Assembly: GCA_030066665.1 (NCBI GenBank)
Contig: JASJBD010000014.1
Span: 1-45,206, forward strand
Direction: 5' to 3'
DNA length: 45,206 bases
Source: Gammaproteobacteria bacterium
GTDB lineage: Bacteria; Pseudomonadota; Gammaproteobacteria; Steroidobacterales; GCA-2729495
Shown: positions 15,724-23,869 of the stretch, one piece after another
Layout: each line of letters opens with the position of its first letter
Numbering within the stretch: position 1 is the stretch's first letter
Translations under genes and position numbers: made by a program
The notes under the pieces: generated by a model
Told to the model about the DNA's origin: nothing
The model's input: the letters and a program-made list of their open reading frames with translations, nothing else
The model's database searches: none

Positions 15724-16116
15724 ATGCGCAGCGGCAACATCACGAAGACCTTTCCGGTACTCACTTCCAAATTGCTGATCGACCTGGTCGAGGTCACGCC
15801 AACGCTGTACCAGGACCTCGACACGGCATATGGTGACTTTCGTGGCTGCACGCTGGTGTCCTGCCACGAGTTTTCTGCGGATTGGTCCGAGTGGGAAATG
15901 CACCCGGCCGGCGATGAGCTGGTGATGCTGTTGTCCGGTGACGTGACCTTCGTCGTGCGGACATCGTCGGGCGACGAGACGATTCCGCTCACCGCGCCCG
16001 GCGATTTCGCCGTGGTACCGAAAGGGCACTGGCATACCGCTCGGGTCGACCGTGGGGCGAAAGTGCTGTTCGTCACGCCTGGCGAGGGCACGCAGAGCAA
16101 ACCGGAGCCGGGTTGA
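15724..16116 (+). CDS. Cupin domain protein
   Basis: A 130-residue single-domain cupin. The two conserved motifs are recognisable: WEMHPAGDELVMLLSGDVTFVV (motif 1, with histidine and glutamate ligands) and PGDFAVVPKGHWHTARV (motif 2, with a final histidine), so a metal site is likely. The ATG at 15724 has GGGAGAG six bases upstream; two earlier in-frame ATGs (15709 and 15718) overlap this ribosome site. The substrate is unknown. Confidence 0.82.
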   Translation: MRSGNITKTFPVLTSKLLIDLVEVTPTLYQDLDTAYGDFRGCTLVSCHEFSADWSEWEMHPAGDELVMLLSGDVTFVVRTSSGDETIPLTAPGDFAVVPKGHWHTARVDRGAKVLFVTPGEGTQSKPEPG

Positions 16117-16139
16117 TCTGCTGGCACCGGTGGGTCGAC

Positions 16140-16658
16140 ATGGACGAAAACACGCTGATCGATGTTGGTTTACGCATCGTCTCGGCGCTGATCGGCGTTG
16201 TGGTGCTCGGCTGGCTGTTTGCGTCGGCGCCAGCCACTGTCGGTCAGCGCGAACTGCGTTACAGCGGGCGACTCAAGATGTCAGCCGTGTTCTGCCTGGC
16301 CTTGGCCGCGGTGATTGCCTATGGCGCGACTTTTGCCAAGGACAGCGACAGGATCTGGGCCTATAGCCTGTTTGCGTTCTTCTCGATTGGTGGCATCTAC
16401 CTTTTGCTGGAAACCTTCTCGCGCCAGGTTCGCTACGACGAAAATCGCCTGTACGACAAGTCGATCTGGCGCGGGACGGAACGCAGCCTCGCATGGGCCG
16501 AGCTGGTGGAATATGACTACTCGCAGATGAACCAGTGGCATATCTTCAAGACCGGGGACGGGATGAAGATCCGCGTATCGGCGCTGCTCTCGGGTCAGGA
16601 GGAATTCATGGATTTCATCGAACGCAAGTTCCGGGACATCGGGTTTATGGAAGACTGA
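16140..16658 (+). CDS. Membrane protein with cytoplasmic PH-like domain
   Basis: A 172-residue protein with three predicted helices (about 8-29, 44-63 and 70-90), then a soluble C-terminal domain (RQVRYDENRLYDKSIWRGTERSLAWAELVEYDY... ending in FIERKFRDIGF). The strand pattern with a W-x-E-L turn resembles bacterial PH-like (bPH2) domains. The ATG at 16140 removes nine residues from a frame that opens at TTG 16113. Function unknown. Confidence 0.6.
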   Translation: MDENTLIDVGLRIVSALIGVVVLGWLFASAPATVGQRELRYSGRLKMSAVFCLALAAVIAYGATFAKDSDRIWAYSLFAFFSIGGIYLLLETFSRQVRYDENRLYDKSIWRGTERSLAWAELVEYDYSQMNQWHIFKTGDGMKIRVSALLSGQEEFMDFIERKFRDIGFMED

Positions 16659-16659
16659 C

Positions 16660-16926
16660 GTGTCCTTGCCTGACGACATCCTGGTCCGTATCGCCGCCGA
16701 CTTCGGGCGCGACAGTGTGAACGGGGTGGTGAAATTGCTGGCCGGTTATCATGGGCCGGAGCCGCAGCGGGTGTGCCGCTGTATTTTGCATTTGTCGGCA
16801 GGCTCAATCGACAAGCTCAAGCACAATGTAGCCGAGGCAGCCAAGGATTACCGGGACATCATTCTGTTCGCGGAGTATGACCGCGACGATAATCGTCTCC
16901 ACGACTTCACGCATGGTTTCGACTGA
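16660..16926 (+). CDS. Conserved hypothetical protein
   Basis: An 88-residue soluble protein starting at a GTG one base after the preceding stop. The segment VKLLAGYHGPEPQRVCRCILHLSAG, then IDKLKHNVAEAAKDYRDIILFAEYD suggests a mixed alpha/beta fold. No signal, membrane segment or known motif is visible. Likely translated with the gene before it. Confidence 0.6.
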   Translation: MSLPDDILVRIAADFGRDSVNGVVKLLAGYHGPEPQRVCRCILHLSAGSIDKLKHNVAEAAKDYRDIILFAEYDRDDNRLHDFTHGFD

Positions 16927-16946
16927 TCACGACGGATAATTCAGCG

Positions 16947-17351
16947 ATGACACCGGCGAAGACCCGAGCCTGGATTTTACTGGCAGTGCCGACGAGAGGT
17001 GGCGACCTGTCGCAGTTACTCGGCCGTGCTGACGGTCTGAACAAAGCCATACCGACACACGCAGAATTGACCGACAGCCTGGGTTGGTTGCGGGCCGCCC
17101 GGTTGATTACCGGCGACGTGACCAATCTCAGCCGGACGCCGCAGGGTCGTGAGCTGGTCGATAGACTCGGGCGCCAATCGCAACATGCCTTCGATCTGTG
17201 GGATGCGCTCGCGGAAGCCCTGCAAGAGATGGCGATAACAGACTACCAGCAAGAGAACCTGTCTCCTGATGACGTCAATGCCGCGCATCAGGCATACAGC
17301 CGCGAATTCCAGAGAATCTACAAAAAGCTCAAGGAACGAGACGAAGGGTAG
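16947..17351 (+). CDS. Conserved hypothetical protein, possibly winged-helix
   Basis: A 134-residue, mostly helical protein. LTDSLGWLRAARLITGDVTNLSRTPQGRELVDRL reads like the recognition helix and wing of a winged-helix domain (a 'sorting by similar arrangement to MarR/PadR' pattern), but the first helices are not clear. The C-terminal half (QAYSREFQRIYKKLKERDEG) is charged and helical. It is convergent with the MarR gene, with only three bases between their stops. Function unknown. Confidence 0.6.
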   Translation: MTPAKTRAWILLAVPTRGGDLSQLLGRADGLNKAIPTHAELTDSLGWLRAARLITGDVTNLSRTPQGRELVDRLGRQSQHAFDLWDALAEALQEMAITDYQQENLSPDDVNAAHQAYSREFQRIYKKLKERDEG

Positions 17352-17354
17352 GGC

Positions 17355-17882
17355 TCAGTCGTCTTCCAGCGCCTGAATTTGTGCGAGCACGCCGCGCAAG
17401 CCAGTGACCAGGCCGGCCCATTCGCGGTTGTTCAGTCCGGCCGTGATCTGTGCCTCGGCCTGGTTGAACTTCGGGAAAACCTGCTGCATGCGCCGCTTGC
17501 CGCGAGTGGTCAGGTGCACAATGGTGAGCCGACGATCCTCGTCCGGCGTTGTCCGGCGCACGAGTTCCAGGCCCTCCAGCGTTTTCAATACACCCGTCAG
17601 CGTGCCCTTGGTGATGCCGGCTTCCTCAGCGAGCCGGCGGGTTTCCTGTGGGCCGTCGATCCACAAAACCCACAGCACCGTGAAGCCGGAAAAACTGAGT
17701 TCATAGTCTCGCAATACCTTGCGTTCCAAATAATTCCTTGCGGCATTGGCGGCGCGAAAGATATTCGAAACGGCCGTGGTCGACGGCAGGTCGATGTCGA
17801 GTTCGCCGAGACGATCGCGGGCCGCGACTTCCGTCCGTGTCAACGCTGGCAGACGCTGTTTCCGGGCGCGGGCGGCGTTCAC
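17355..17882 (-). CDS. MarR family transcriptional regulator
   Basis: A 175-residue winged-helix dimeric repressor. FSGFTVLWVLWIDGPQETRRLAEEAGITKGTLTGVLKTLEGLELVRR is the MarR helix-turn-helix, and TPDEDRRLTIVHLTTRGKRRM the beta-wing with its DxR signature. An N-terminal extension (about 40 residues) is longer than usual. The start ATG overlaps the stop of the upstream decarboxylase-family gene (4 bases), so both are one transcript from the divergent promoter at 18.7 kb. It is the best candidate for binding the palindrome there and its copy at 34.26 kb (inference). Confidence 0.9.
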   Translation of the reverse strand: MNAARARKQRLPALTRTEVAARDRLGELDIDLPSTTAVSNIFRAANAARNYLERKVLRDYELSFSGFTVLWVLWIDGPQETRRLAEEAGITKGTLTGVLKTLEGLELVRRTTPDEDRRLTIVHLTTRGKRRMQQVFPKFNQAEAQITAGLNNREWAGLVTGLRGVLAQIQALEDD

Positions 17883-18685
17883 TCGATGTTGTCCAGCGAT
17901 TGCCGGCTCAGGGTTTCGCCACCGGCCCAGGAAACGCCCACCTGGCGCCAGTAACCGCAGATGTTTTCTTGTGGCGCGATTCGCACCAGCTCCTCGGTCG
18001 GCGATTCGAGCAGTTCCAGTGAGAAATCGCCCTTGAAGGTGAGCCCGATATCAGCGTCGACGCCGGACATCGTAACAACTTCGCTGAGTGATTCTTCCCC
18101 GTCGGACTCGATGCGCGGTACCCAGCGGTTGTGCAGCATCGGATGCGCATTCACGAACCCGGCATCGTCACTGGGACCGGTGATTTCGAATACCGCATTC
18201 GCGAGGCGCCGGTCGCCCGCGGATAACGTTGCGCCGAATTTGCCGCCAGCCTCCAGCCGCGGCGCGGCGCGGCCCACCGGGAAATGTCGCGTCAGGTGAA
18301 TCGAGCCGAGCTTTTTCGGATAGCCCTGGTGATAACCGCGCACCAGCGCGAAATCCTTGTCCACCCAGATGTACACGCAGCGCGAATAATGTACGCCGCG
18401 ATATTTGCAGCGCACGACGAAAAATACTTCCTTGTACTGCGCGCGAATCGGATCCAGCAGCTCTTCGAAACTGCCGCCGCAGCTTTGCCAGTCGGCCCAG
18501 ATTGCGGCCACCGCGCCGGGATCGTCGTCCGCCAGCTCGATGCCCTCCGGCAGCAGGCCGGCAATCGCGGCCGGATCGGTGCGGTATTCCAGGATCAGCA
18601 GGTCGCCGGAGTAATACCACGGTGGCGGCGGCACGATCGATGCCTGCCCGCTTGGCGTGCGTGGAAAGAAAAAGCCCTGTTGCAC
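17879..18685 (-). CDS. Acetoacetate decarboxylase (ADC) family protein
   Basis: A 268-residue ADC-fold enzyme. Members use a lysine Schiff base to decarboxylate beta-keto acids or perform aldol/hydratase chemistry. YHQGYPKKLGSIHLTR holds the lysine pair K124-K125 that matches K115-K116 of the clostridial enzyme, and E86 in QYKEVFFVVRCKY matches its catalytic glutamate. The pair is therefore conserved, suggesting an active enzyme, although the true substrate is open. It is the first gene of a two-gene operon with the MarR regulator and is divergent from the FAH gene. Confidence 0.85.
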   Translation of the reverse strand: MQQGFFFPRTPSGQASIVPPPPWYYSGDLLILEYRTDPAAIAGLLPEGIELADDDPGAVAAIWADWQSCGGSFEELLDPIRAQYKEVFFVVRCKYRGVHYSRCVYIWVDKDFALVRGYHQGYPKKLGSIHLTRHFPVGRAAPRLEAGGKFGATLSAGDRRLANAVFEITGPSDDAGFVNAHPMLHNRWVPRIESDGEESLSEVVTMSGVDADIGLTFKGDFSLELLESPTEELVRIAPQENICGYWRQVGVSWAGGETLSRQSLDNIE

Positions 18686-18701
18686 GGTTTCCCCCGAAGA
18701 T

Positions 18702-18748
18702 TTGATCGTTCTGGTTGCATCCCGGATAATATCGTTTGGGCCCCAACG
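18702..18748 (+). promoter_or_regulatory. FAH-gene promoter with palindromic operator
   Basis: On the plus strand TTGATC (18702-18707) and GATAAT (18725-18730) are spaced by 17 bases, a good sigma-70 arrangement. Directly behind the -10 box lies the near-perfect palindrome CGTTTGGGCCCCAACG (18733-18748; one mismatched pair), which would cover the transcription start. This is a typical repressor position. The region lies between divergent ADC-MarR and FAH genes. A very similar site occurs at 34257-34272. Confidence 0.6.
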
Positions 18749-18763
18749 AAATCAAACCATACC

Positions 18764-19657
18764 ATGGCTGAATACAGACGCATCCTGCTGGATGGCTATC
18801 CCGTAATGGTCGAACGCAACGGCGATCGGCTCGAGTCCCGTGACGGTCGATCCGTCGCCGTCGCCGACGCGGTGCACCTGGCGCCGACCGAACCGCGCAA
18901 GATTGTTTGCGTGCATCTCAACTACAAGAGCCGCGTGGATGAGTTCATGACGAAGCTGCCGCCGGCGCCCACGTATTTTCACAAGCCGATTACCGCGCTG
19001 AACGGTCACGGTGCCGATGTGGTCCGGCCGGAGCGTTGTCAGTGGCTGAACTACGAGGGTGAAATCGCCATCGTGATCGGCCGCATGTGTCGCAATGTGT
19101 CGCCGGCAGAAGCGGGTGATTACATCGCGGGATATACGGTGGCGAACGACTACGGCCTGCACGATTTTCGTGATACCGATGCGGGCTCCATGTTGCGCGT
19201 GAAAGGCTCCGACACGCTATGTCCGGTCGGACCTGGCCTGGTGACCGACTGGGACTTCCACAATAAGTCGATTCGCACTTATGTGAACGGCGAAGTCGCG
19301 CAGGACGGTAACACCGCCGAGATGGAGTGGGACATGCACTACCTGGTGGCGGATATCGCGCGCAATATCACACTGGAGCCGGGCGACCTGTTGTTGTCGG
19401 GTACGCCCGCGAACAGTCGGCCGGTGAAGCCGGGCGACGTGGTTGCGGTCGAGGTCGAAGGCCTCGGCCGGCTGGAGAACAGGATCGTGCACGGCCCGGT
19501 GCCCATTCGCGACGACGTGGGCGCGCAACCGACGAGCTCCGAAGAAGTGGTGTCGACCGCAATGGGCGGTGATTGGGAATTCCGCGGTCAGCGCGCGGCC
19601 GGTGGCGAAGGCGCCAAGCACTACAAGAGCACGCTCGACGGCGAAGACTCGCAGTAG
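18764..19657 (+). CDS. Fumarylacetoacetate hydrolase (FAH) family protein
   Basis: A 297-residue enzyme of the FAH/HpaG fold, which cleaves or isomerises/decarboxylates acyl-pyruvate-type dicarboxylates from aromatic catabolism. HLNYKSRVDEF, then YFHKPITALNGHGADVV, NYEGEIAIVIG (metal-binding E-x-E pair) and GYTVANDYGLHDFR precede DLLLSGTPANSRPVKPGDVVAVEVEGLGRLENRI, the usual C-terminal signature. The ATG at 18764 is chosen; the frame stays open far upstream only because it reads antisense through the ADC gene. It is convergent with the PhyH gene over a long hairpin. The substrate is not known; a role after the HpaD-like dioxygenase is possible. Confidence 0.88.
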   Translation: MAEYRRILLDGYPVMVERNGDRLESRDGRSVAVADAVHLAPTEPRKIVCVHLNYKSRVDEFMTKLPPAPTYFHKPITALNGHGADVVRPERCQWLNYEGEIAIVIGRMCRNVSPAEAGDYIAGYTVANDYGLHDFRDTDAGSMLRVKGSDTLCPVGPGLVTDWDFHNKSIRTYVNGEVAQDGNTAEMEWDMHYLVADIARNITLEPGDLLLSGTPANSRPVKPGDVVAVEVEGLGRLENRIVHGPVPIRDDVGAQPTSSEEVVSTAMGGDWEFRGQRAAGGEGAKHYKSTLDGEDSQ

Positions 19658-19799
19658 CAGCGTTAGCCGCGATTCCGACGGTGTTGCCCGGTGAGCAGAT
19701 GGACTCATCTCCATGGCTCGCTGCGCTGCGCTTTACTTCCGATGAGTCCATCTGCTCACCGGGCAAACCCTACGAACTCGCCGCGGCTAACGCCGCTAC
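19654..19799. repeat. Long imperfect hairpin, copy 1 (shared loop core, locus-specific arms)
   Basis: Between the convergent FAH and PhyH genes. The inner stem is perfect over 26 bases (19684-19709 against 19741-19766, beginning TTGCCCGGTGAGCAG). The 31-base loop holds ATGGCTCGCT and CGCTGCGCTTTACTTCC. An outer stem of 18 bases (19654-19671, GTAGCAGCGTTAGCCGCG, against 19782-19799) has one mismatch and contains the stop codons of both genes. The loop with the flanking TCATC/GATGA recurs at 27131-27171. It could end transcription from both sides. It has no run of T, so it is not a classic intrinsic terminator. Confidence 0.85.
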
Positions 19800-20632
19800 G
19801 AGGAATCGCGGGCGGGCCAGGCGACCGGGAATTTGCGACTGACCAGCGGGTCGCCGTCGCGCAGGTGTTCATCCTCGTACGGCAGCAGTAATGGGTCCTG
19901 CCAGCCGGGCTTGGCCTTGAAGCAGGCATCGTCGCCGACCCAGCGTGTCGAATAGGCAATCCGGTTTACATCCGTCGAGCTGTTGCCGCCGGAACTGTGC
20001 ATGATGCGCGCATTGAACAGCACGGCATCGCCAGCCCGGTAATCCCACGCCAGGATTTCATATTTGTCCGGCTCCATGTGAAAGTCCGGCGGTACCGGAC
20101 GATCTTCAGCCGCGAACACAGTACGGTCGGCTGTGCCGCCGTCACCGAACGGGATCTGCGCATAGAGCTGGTCCTGGTGCTCGTTACCTCGAACGAACTG
20201 CAGCGCGCTGCTCTCCGGCGTGCAGTCCGTGAGGCTCAGCCAGATGGAGCATACCTGCCGGCCTTCCACGGGCCAGTACGGGATGTCCTGGTGCCAGTAG
20301 TAGTCGACCGGTGTCTGCGGCGCGCACACGAACAGGTGATCGAAATAGGCACGCACTTGCCGTGACCCCATCGCGTGCGCCACGTTCTCGGCGATGCCCG
20401 TATTAAAAATGTACTCGCGAAACTCGTCCATATCGCGATACAGGAATTGATCGGACAGCAACCGACCGACAGTGCTCAGTTCATCGCAGTCAGGACTCGG
20501 TGCCGCGGCCCGGCGTTCGGCGGCTTCGCGCAGAATCGCCACGGTCCCCGCATCGGCGAACGCCGGCAGGAACGCGACGCCCTCGTCGTGATATTGCTTG
20601 ATCTCCAACTCACTGAGATCGCGTACGAACAA
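19796..20632 (-). CDS. Phytanoyl-CoA dioxygenase (PhyH) family protein
   Basis: A 278-residue Fe(II)/2-oxoglutarate-dependent oxygenase of the PhyH superfamily. YYWHQDIPYWP holds the first iron ligands (HxD); SIWLSLTDCTPESSALQFVRGNEHQD is the following core; and GDAVLFNARIMHSSGGNSS carries the distal histidine, with a candidate 2-oxoglutarate-binding arginine near NRIAYSTRWVGDD. The best start is a TTG at 20632, nine bases after a perfect AGGAGG; no ATG fits. The frame open to 21163 is antisense to the neighbouring gene. It is divergent from the molybdenum-hydroxylase gene. The substrate is unknown. Confidence 0.85.
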   Translation of the reverse strand: MFVRDLSELEIKQYHDEGVAFLPAFADAGTVAILREAAERRAAAPSPDCDELSTVGRLLSDQFLYRDMDEFREYIFNTGIAENVAHAMGSRQVRAYFDHLFVCAPQTPVDYYWHQDIPYWPVEGRQVCSIWLSLTDCTPESSALQFVRGNEHQDQLYAQIPFGDGGTADRTVFAAEDRPVPPDFHMEPDKYEILAWDYRAGDAVLFNARIMHSSGGNSSTDVNRIAYSTRWVGDDACFKAKPGWQDPLLLPYEDEHLRDGDPLVSRKFPVAWPARDSS

Positions 20633-20722
20633 ACCGATGATCCTCCTGAAACCCTTCTGTCGGCCAGCCGGTAGGGCTATGCTACCCCAAGCAGCTTCGC
20701 TGCAGACGACGAGGATCAGCCC

Positions 20723-23044
20723 ATGAGCGTGGTCGGCAAAAGCGTCCCGCGGCCGGATGCTCTCGACAAAGTCACCGGTGGCAAGGCCTTCCCGGTCAAT
20801 TTCACGATGCCCGGGATGTTGCACGGGAAGATCCTGCGCAGCCCGTATCCGCACGCGCGCATCCGGTCGATCGACACGCGCGCCGCGCTGGCAGTGCCGG
20901 GCGTGAAGGCGATCCTGACCCATCAGGACGTGCCGCAACGCAAGTACACGACGGTGTACTTCGTGCCGACCGATACCAAATCGATGCCGCAGGACATGCT
21001 GATCCTGAGCGACACGGTGCGCTACGCCGGGCAGCCGGTCGCGGCGGTGGCCGCAACGTCGGCCGATATCGCCGAGCAGGCGCTGGCGCTGATCGAAATC
21101 GACTATGAAGAGCTGCCGGCCGTGTTCGACCCGGAAGAGGCGATGCAGGACGGCGCGCCGCAATTACACGAAGGCGCAAAAAACAATATCGCGGTCGCGC
21201 CGCGTCTGGGCGCGGGCGATATTGACGCCGGATTCGCGCAGGCGGATCACATTTTTGAGGGCGTCTACTCCACGCAGCGCGTGCACACCTGCTACCTGGA
21301 GCCGCGGGTCTGCGTGGCCGAGTGGGACGCGCAGGGCGACATCACCATCAATTCATCGATGCAGCACCTGTTCGGGTTGCGTGAGAAACTGAGCTTTGCG
21401 CTGGAGATTCCGCCGAGCCGGATTCGCGTGATCAAACCGCCATACATTGGCGGTGGTTTCGGTGGCAAGCTCGACATTGGTTACATTGAACCGATCGCGG
21501 TGTTATTGAGCCGACAGTCCGGACGGCCGGTGCGCATCGAGCAGACGCGCTACGAGGATTTCATTACCACGACGCGCAATCCCATCAAGGTCTACCTGAA
21601 GACCGGTGTCACCAACGATGGACGAGTCGTCGCGCGACACACGAAAAGCATCCTGGATGCCGGCGCGCATGCGACCCACGGCGCCGAAGTCATCAATGTC
21701 CACGGGTTCTTCCTGACATCCGGGTACCGCGTGCCGAATTTCGTCTGGGAAGGCTATTCGGTCTACACCAACAACATGGTGGGCGGCGGCTACCGCGGGT
21801 ACGGCGGACCGCAGGCCTACTTTGCGATCGAATCGCAGCATGACGAAGTCTGCGAGGCGCTGGGTTTCGACCCGATCGAATTCCGCAAGCAGAACACGTC
21901 GCGCAAGGGCGACCCGCACCCGATGCTGCCCGGCGTGACGCTGGATTCTTACGAGCTCGAAGCGGTTCTTGATCGCGGCGTAGAGGCATTCGGCTGGGCG
22001 GAACGACAGCCGGCGAACAGCGGCGCAGGCACGAAAAAACGCGGCTTAGGGATTGCGATGGCCCCACTGTGGGTCAGCGGCTGCGTGGGCTTTCCCGATA
22101 TCTACGAGCATTCCGGCGCGATTATCAAGCTGAATCCCGATGGCACGGCAGACCTGTCGACGGCGGCGATGGATATCGGTTCCGGGCAGATCACGATCCT
22201 GCTGCAGATTGCCGCCGAGGAGCTGGGCTTAAGCATGGACCAGATTCGAATGACGACGGCTGTCGATACCACCAACGTGCCGTTCGATGCGCCGACGCAT
22301 GCGAGCCGCGTGACTTACAGTGCCGGCAACGCGGTGAAAGCCGCGGCCTCCGCGGCCCGCGAGCGCGTGCTCGAGGTGGCCGGCATCATGCTGGAAGCGA
22401 GTACTGAAGATCTCGAGCTGGCGGACGGCCGGGTGTCAGTCGCCGGTGCGCCGGATCGCTCGCTGAGTATCGCGGAAGTCGCGGCCCGCGCGGATTCGCC
22501 GTTCGTACAGTTCACCGCGGACGGTCCAGCGCCAACCACGCTGGAGGAAAAAGGCACGATTATTGGTCTTTCCAGCATGGCGCCGCCGGGCAACCCCAGC
22601 CCGGTGGCGGCCGGTTTTGTGGAAGTCGAGGTCGATACCGACACGGGCGAAGTCGAAGTCACGCGCGTGGTCTATACGCACGATATCGGCCGGGTAATCA
22701 ATCCGAACGCGGCGGAAGGTCAGGTCGAGGGTGGTTTCCAGCAGGGCATCGGGTATGCGCTGATGGAGGAAATACAGTTCGATGCAGACTCCGGTTCCTG
22801 CCTGACCGGCGATTTTCTCGACTACAAGATCCCGACGGCTGTCGAAATGCCGCCGGCCATCGAAAGTATCTTCATCGAATCCATGGATCCGACCGGGCCC
22901 TTTGGCGCCAAGTCTCTGTCCGAAACCTGCATCGTGGTACCGGCGCCGGCGATCGCGAACGCAATCTACAACGCCTGCGGCGCACGAGTCCGCGAACTGC
23001 CGATTACACCGGAAAAGGTACTGCAGGCGCTCGGCAAACTCTGA
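20723..23044 (+). CDS. Xanthine dehydrogenase family molybdopterin-binding large subunit
   Basis: A 773-residue molybdenum hydroxylase large subunit (CoxL/XdhB/aldehyde oxidase type) that would hydroxylate an aldehyde, heterocycle or carbon monoxide-like substrate. It has the N-terminal domain VTGGKAFPVNFTMPGMLHGKILRSPYPHARI, the molybdopterin segment IGGGFGGK, and the C-terminal FGAKSLSET, whose E734 is the expected catalytic base. The usual companion FAD and 2Fe-2S subunits are absent from the neighbourhood, so electrons must leave by another, unseen route. It is followed 18 bases later by the Cys-rich exported protein. Confidence 0.88.
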   Translation: MSVVGKSVPRPDALDKVTGGKAFPVNFTMPGMLHGKILRSPYPHARIRSIDTRAALAVPGVKAILTHQDVPQRKYTTVYFVPTDTKSMPQDMLILSDTVRYAGQPVAAVAATSADIAEQALALIEIDYEELPAVFDPEEAMQDGAPQLHEGAKNNIAVAPRLGAGDIDAGFAQADHIFEGVYSTQRVHTCYLEPRVCVAEWDAQGDITINSSMQHLFGLREKLSFALEIPPSRIRVIKPPYIGGGFGGKLDIGYIEPIAVLLSRQSGRPVRIEQTRYEDFITTTRNPIKVYLKTGVTNDGRVVARHTKSILDAGAHATHGAEVINVHGFFLTSGYRVPNFVWEGYSVYTNNMVGGGYRGYGGPQAYFAIESQHDEVCEALGFDPIEFRKQNTSRKGDPHPMLPGVTLDSYELEAVLDRGVEAFGWAERQPANSGAGTKKRGLGIAMAPLWVSGCVGFPDIYEHSGAIIKLNPDGTADLSTAAMDIGSGQITILLQIAAEELGLSMDQIRMTTAVDTTNVPFDAPTHASRVTYSAGNAVKAAASAARERVLEVAGIMLEASTEDLELADGRVSVAGAPDRSLSIAEVAARADSPFVQFTADGPAPTTLEEKGTIIGLSSMAPPGNPSPVAAGFVEVEVDTDTGEVEVTRVVYTHDIGRVINPNAAEGQVEGGFQQGIGYALMEEIQFDADSGSCLTGDFLDYKIPTAVEMPPAIESIFIESMDPTGPFGAKSLSETCIVVPAPAIANAIYNACGARVRELPITPEKVLQALGKL

Positions 23045-23062
23045 TTCTCTGGGGAGGCTGTC

Positions 23063-23869
23063 ATGAAAACCTTAATCACGCGACTGACGTTGACGCTACT
23101 CGTGTGCCTTTGTGTGATCGCGGTGGCGATGCCGGCCAAGGCGGGGCGCCATGAACGGGTGGAACGCGTTCCGCCAAATTGTGAACAGCCTGCAAGTAAC
23201 ACGGAGAAGGCCTGTTGCGAGCGTCCCTCGATTTGTGGTCGTTATGGGTTTGAGCAACCAACCGACGAGCAAGCAAAACAGGCGCAGCAGAAAAAGTACG
23301 ACGAACAAGTAAAGAAACGAACCGGTTACGCCGGCGTGCCCGAGGATGAATTACGCACGCCCGATTGTTCAGCCATGGATTCGCCGTGGGATTTGATGTG
23401 TTGCAATGATCCATCACGCTGTCGACAAGCTGGCTTGAAGCAACCGACGGCCGCGCAACAGGCAGAAGCCGTCGCAAACCGGCGCACCCCGAATTGCGAG
23501 GATCCCCGTTCATCAGAAGAGACCAACTGTTGCAGGAAATCGAGGGAAGACGTTTGCTACGGGAGAGGCTTCACGCTGCCTGTTGCAGCGACTTCACAGC
23601 CAGAAGCGCAGCCTGCGGCAGCGACAACAGAGTTACCGGAACCGAATTGCGACGCTCCGGGGGGGGTTCTCGAACAACTGTGCTGTCAGTCGAAGGGGAT
23701 GGACCAGGAAGCCGATTGCAGGCACGCCGGGTTCAAGGTGCCGGCTTCGGCCGAGCTGCGCGAGCCGCAATGCGACACGCCGGGCAGTATGATAGAGACA
23801 ATGTGCTGTACCGAGGGACCCGCGCAGGAACGGGACTGCGCCACCGGCGGGTTCAAGGTGCCGCAGTGA
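23063..23869 (+). CDS. Exported Cys-rich protein with five tandem repeats
   Basis: A 268-residue protein not recognised as a named family. A signal peptide (residues 1-27, ending PAKA) is followed by five repeats of about 30 residues, each with the pattern C-x10-CC-x(5-10)-C and a preceding P(N/D/Q) and a trailing G(F/L)xxP. The cysteines are at 40/51/52/58, 102/113/114/120, 145/156/157/165, 196/207/208/219 and 237/248/249/259. All 20 cysteines of the mature protein belong to this scheme, which suggests four-cysteine disulfide or metal-binding units. Lysine/glutamine-rich linkers separate repeats 1-3. It is probably co-transcribed with the molybdenum-hydroxylase gene. Its 3' end overlaps the convergent GST gene by 17 bases. 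Confidence 0.8.
   Translation: MKTLITRLTLTLLVCLCVIAVAMPAKAGRHERVERVPPNCEQPASNTEKACCERPSICGRYGFEQPTDEQAKQAQQKKYDEQVKKRTGYAGVPEDELRTPDCSAMDSPWDLMCCNDPSRCRQAGLKQPTAAQQAEAVANRRTPNCEDPRSSEETNCCRKSREDVCYGRGFTLPVAATSQPEAQPAAATTELPEPNCDAPGGVLEQLCCQSKGMDQEADCRHAGFKVPASAELREPQCDTPGSMIETMCCTEGPAQERDCATGGFKVPQ

Noticed and set aside
20670-20686. GGTAG-n7-CTACC inverted repeat between PhyH and Mo-hydroxylase genes
   Set aside because: Five-base arms are short and no second copy was seen; it may be an operator but cannot be supported.
20633-21163. N-terminal extension of the PhyH frame to 21163
   Set aside because: The extension reads antisense through the molybdenum-hydroxylase gene and has no ribosome site, while AGGAGG stands nine bases before the TTG at 20632.
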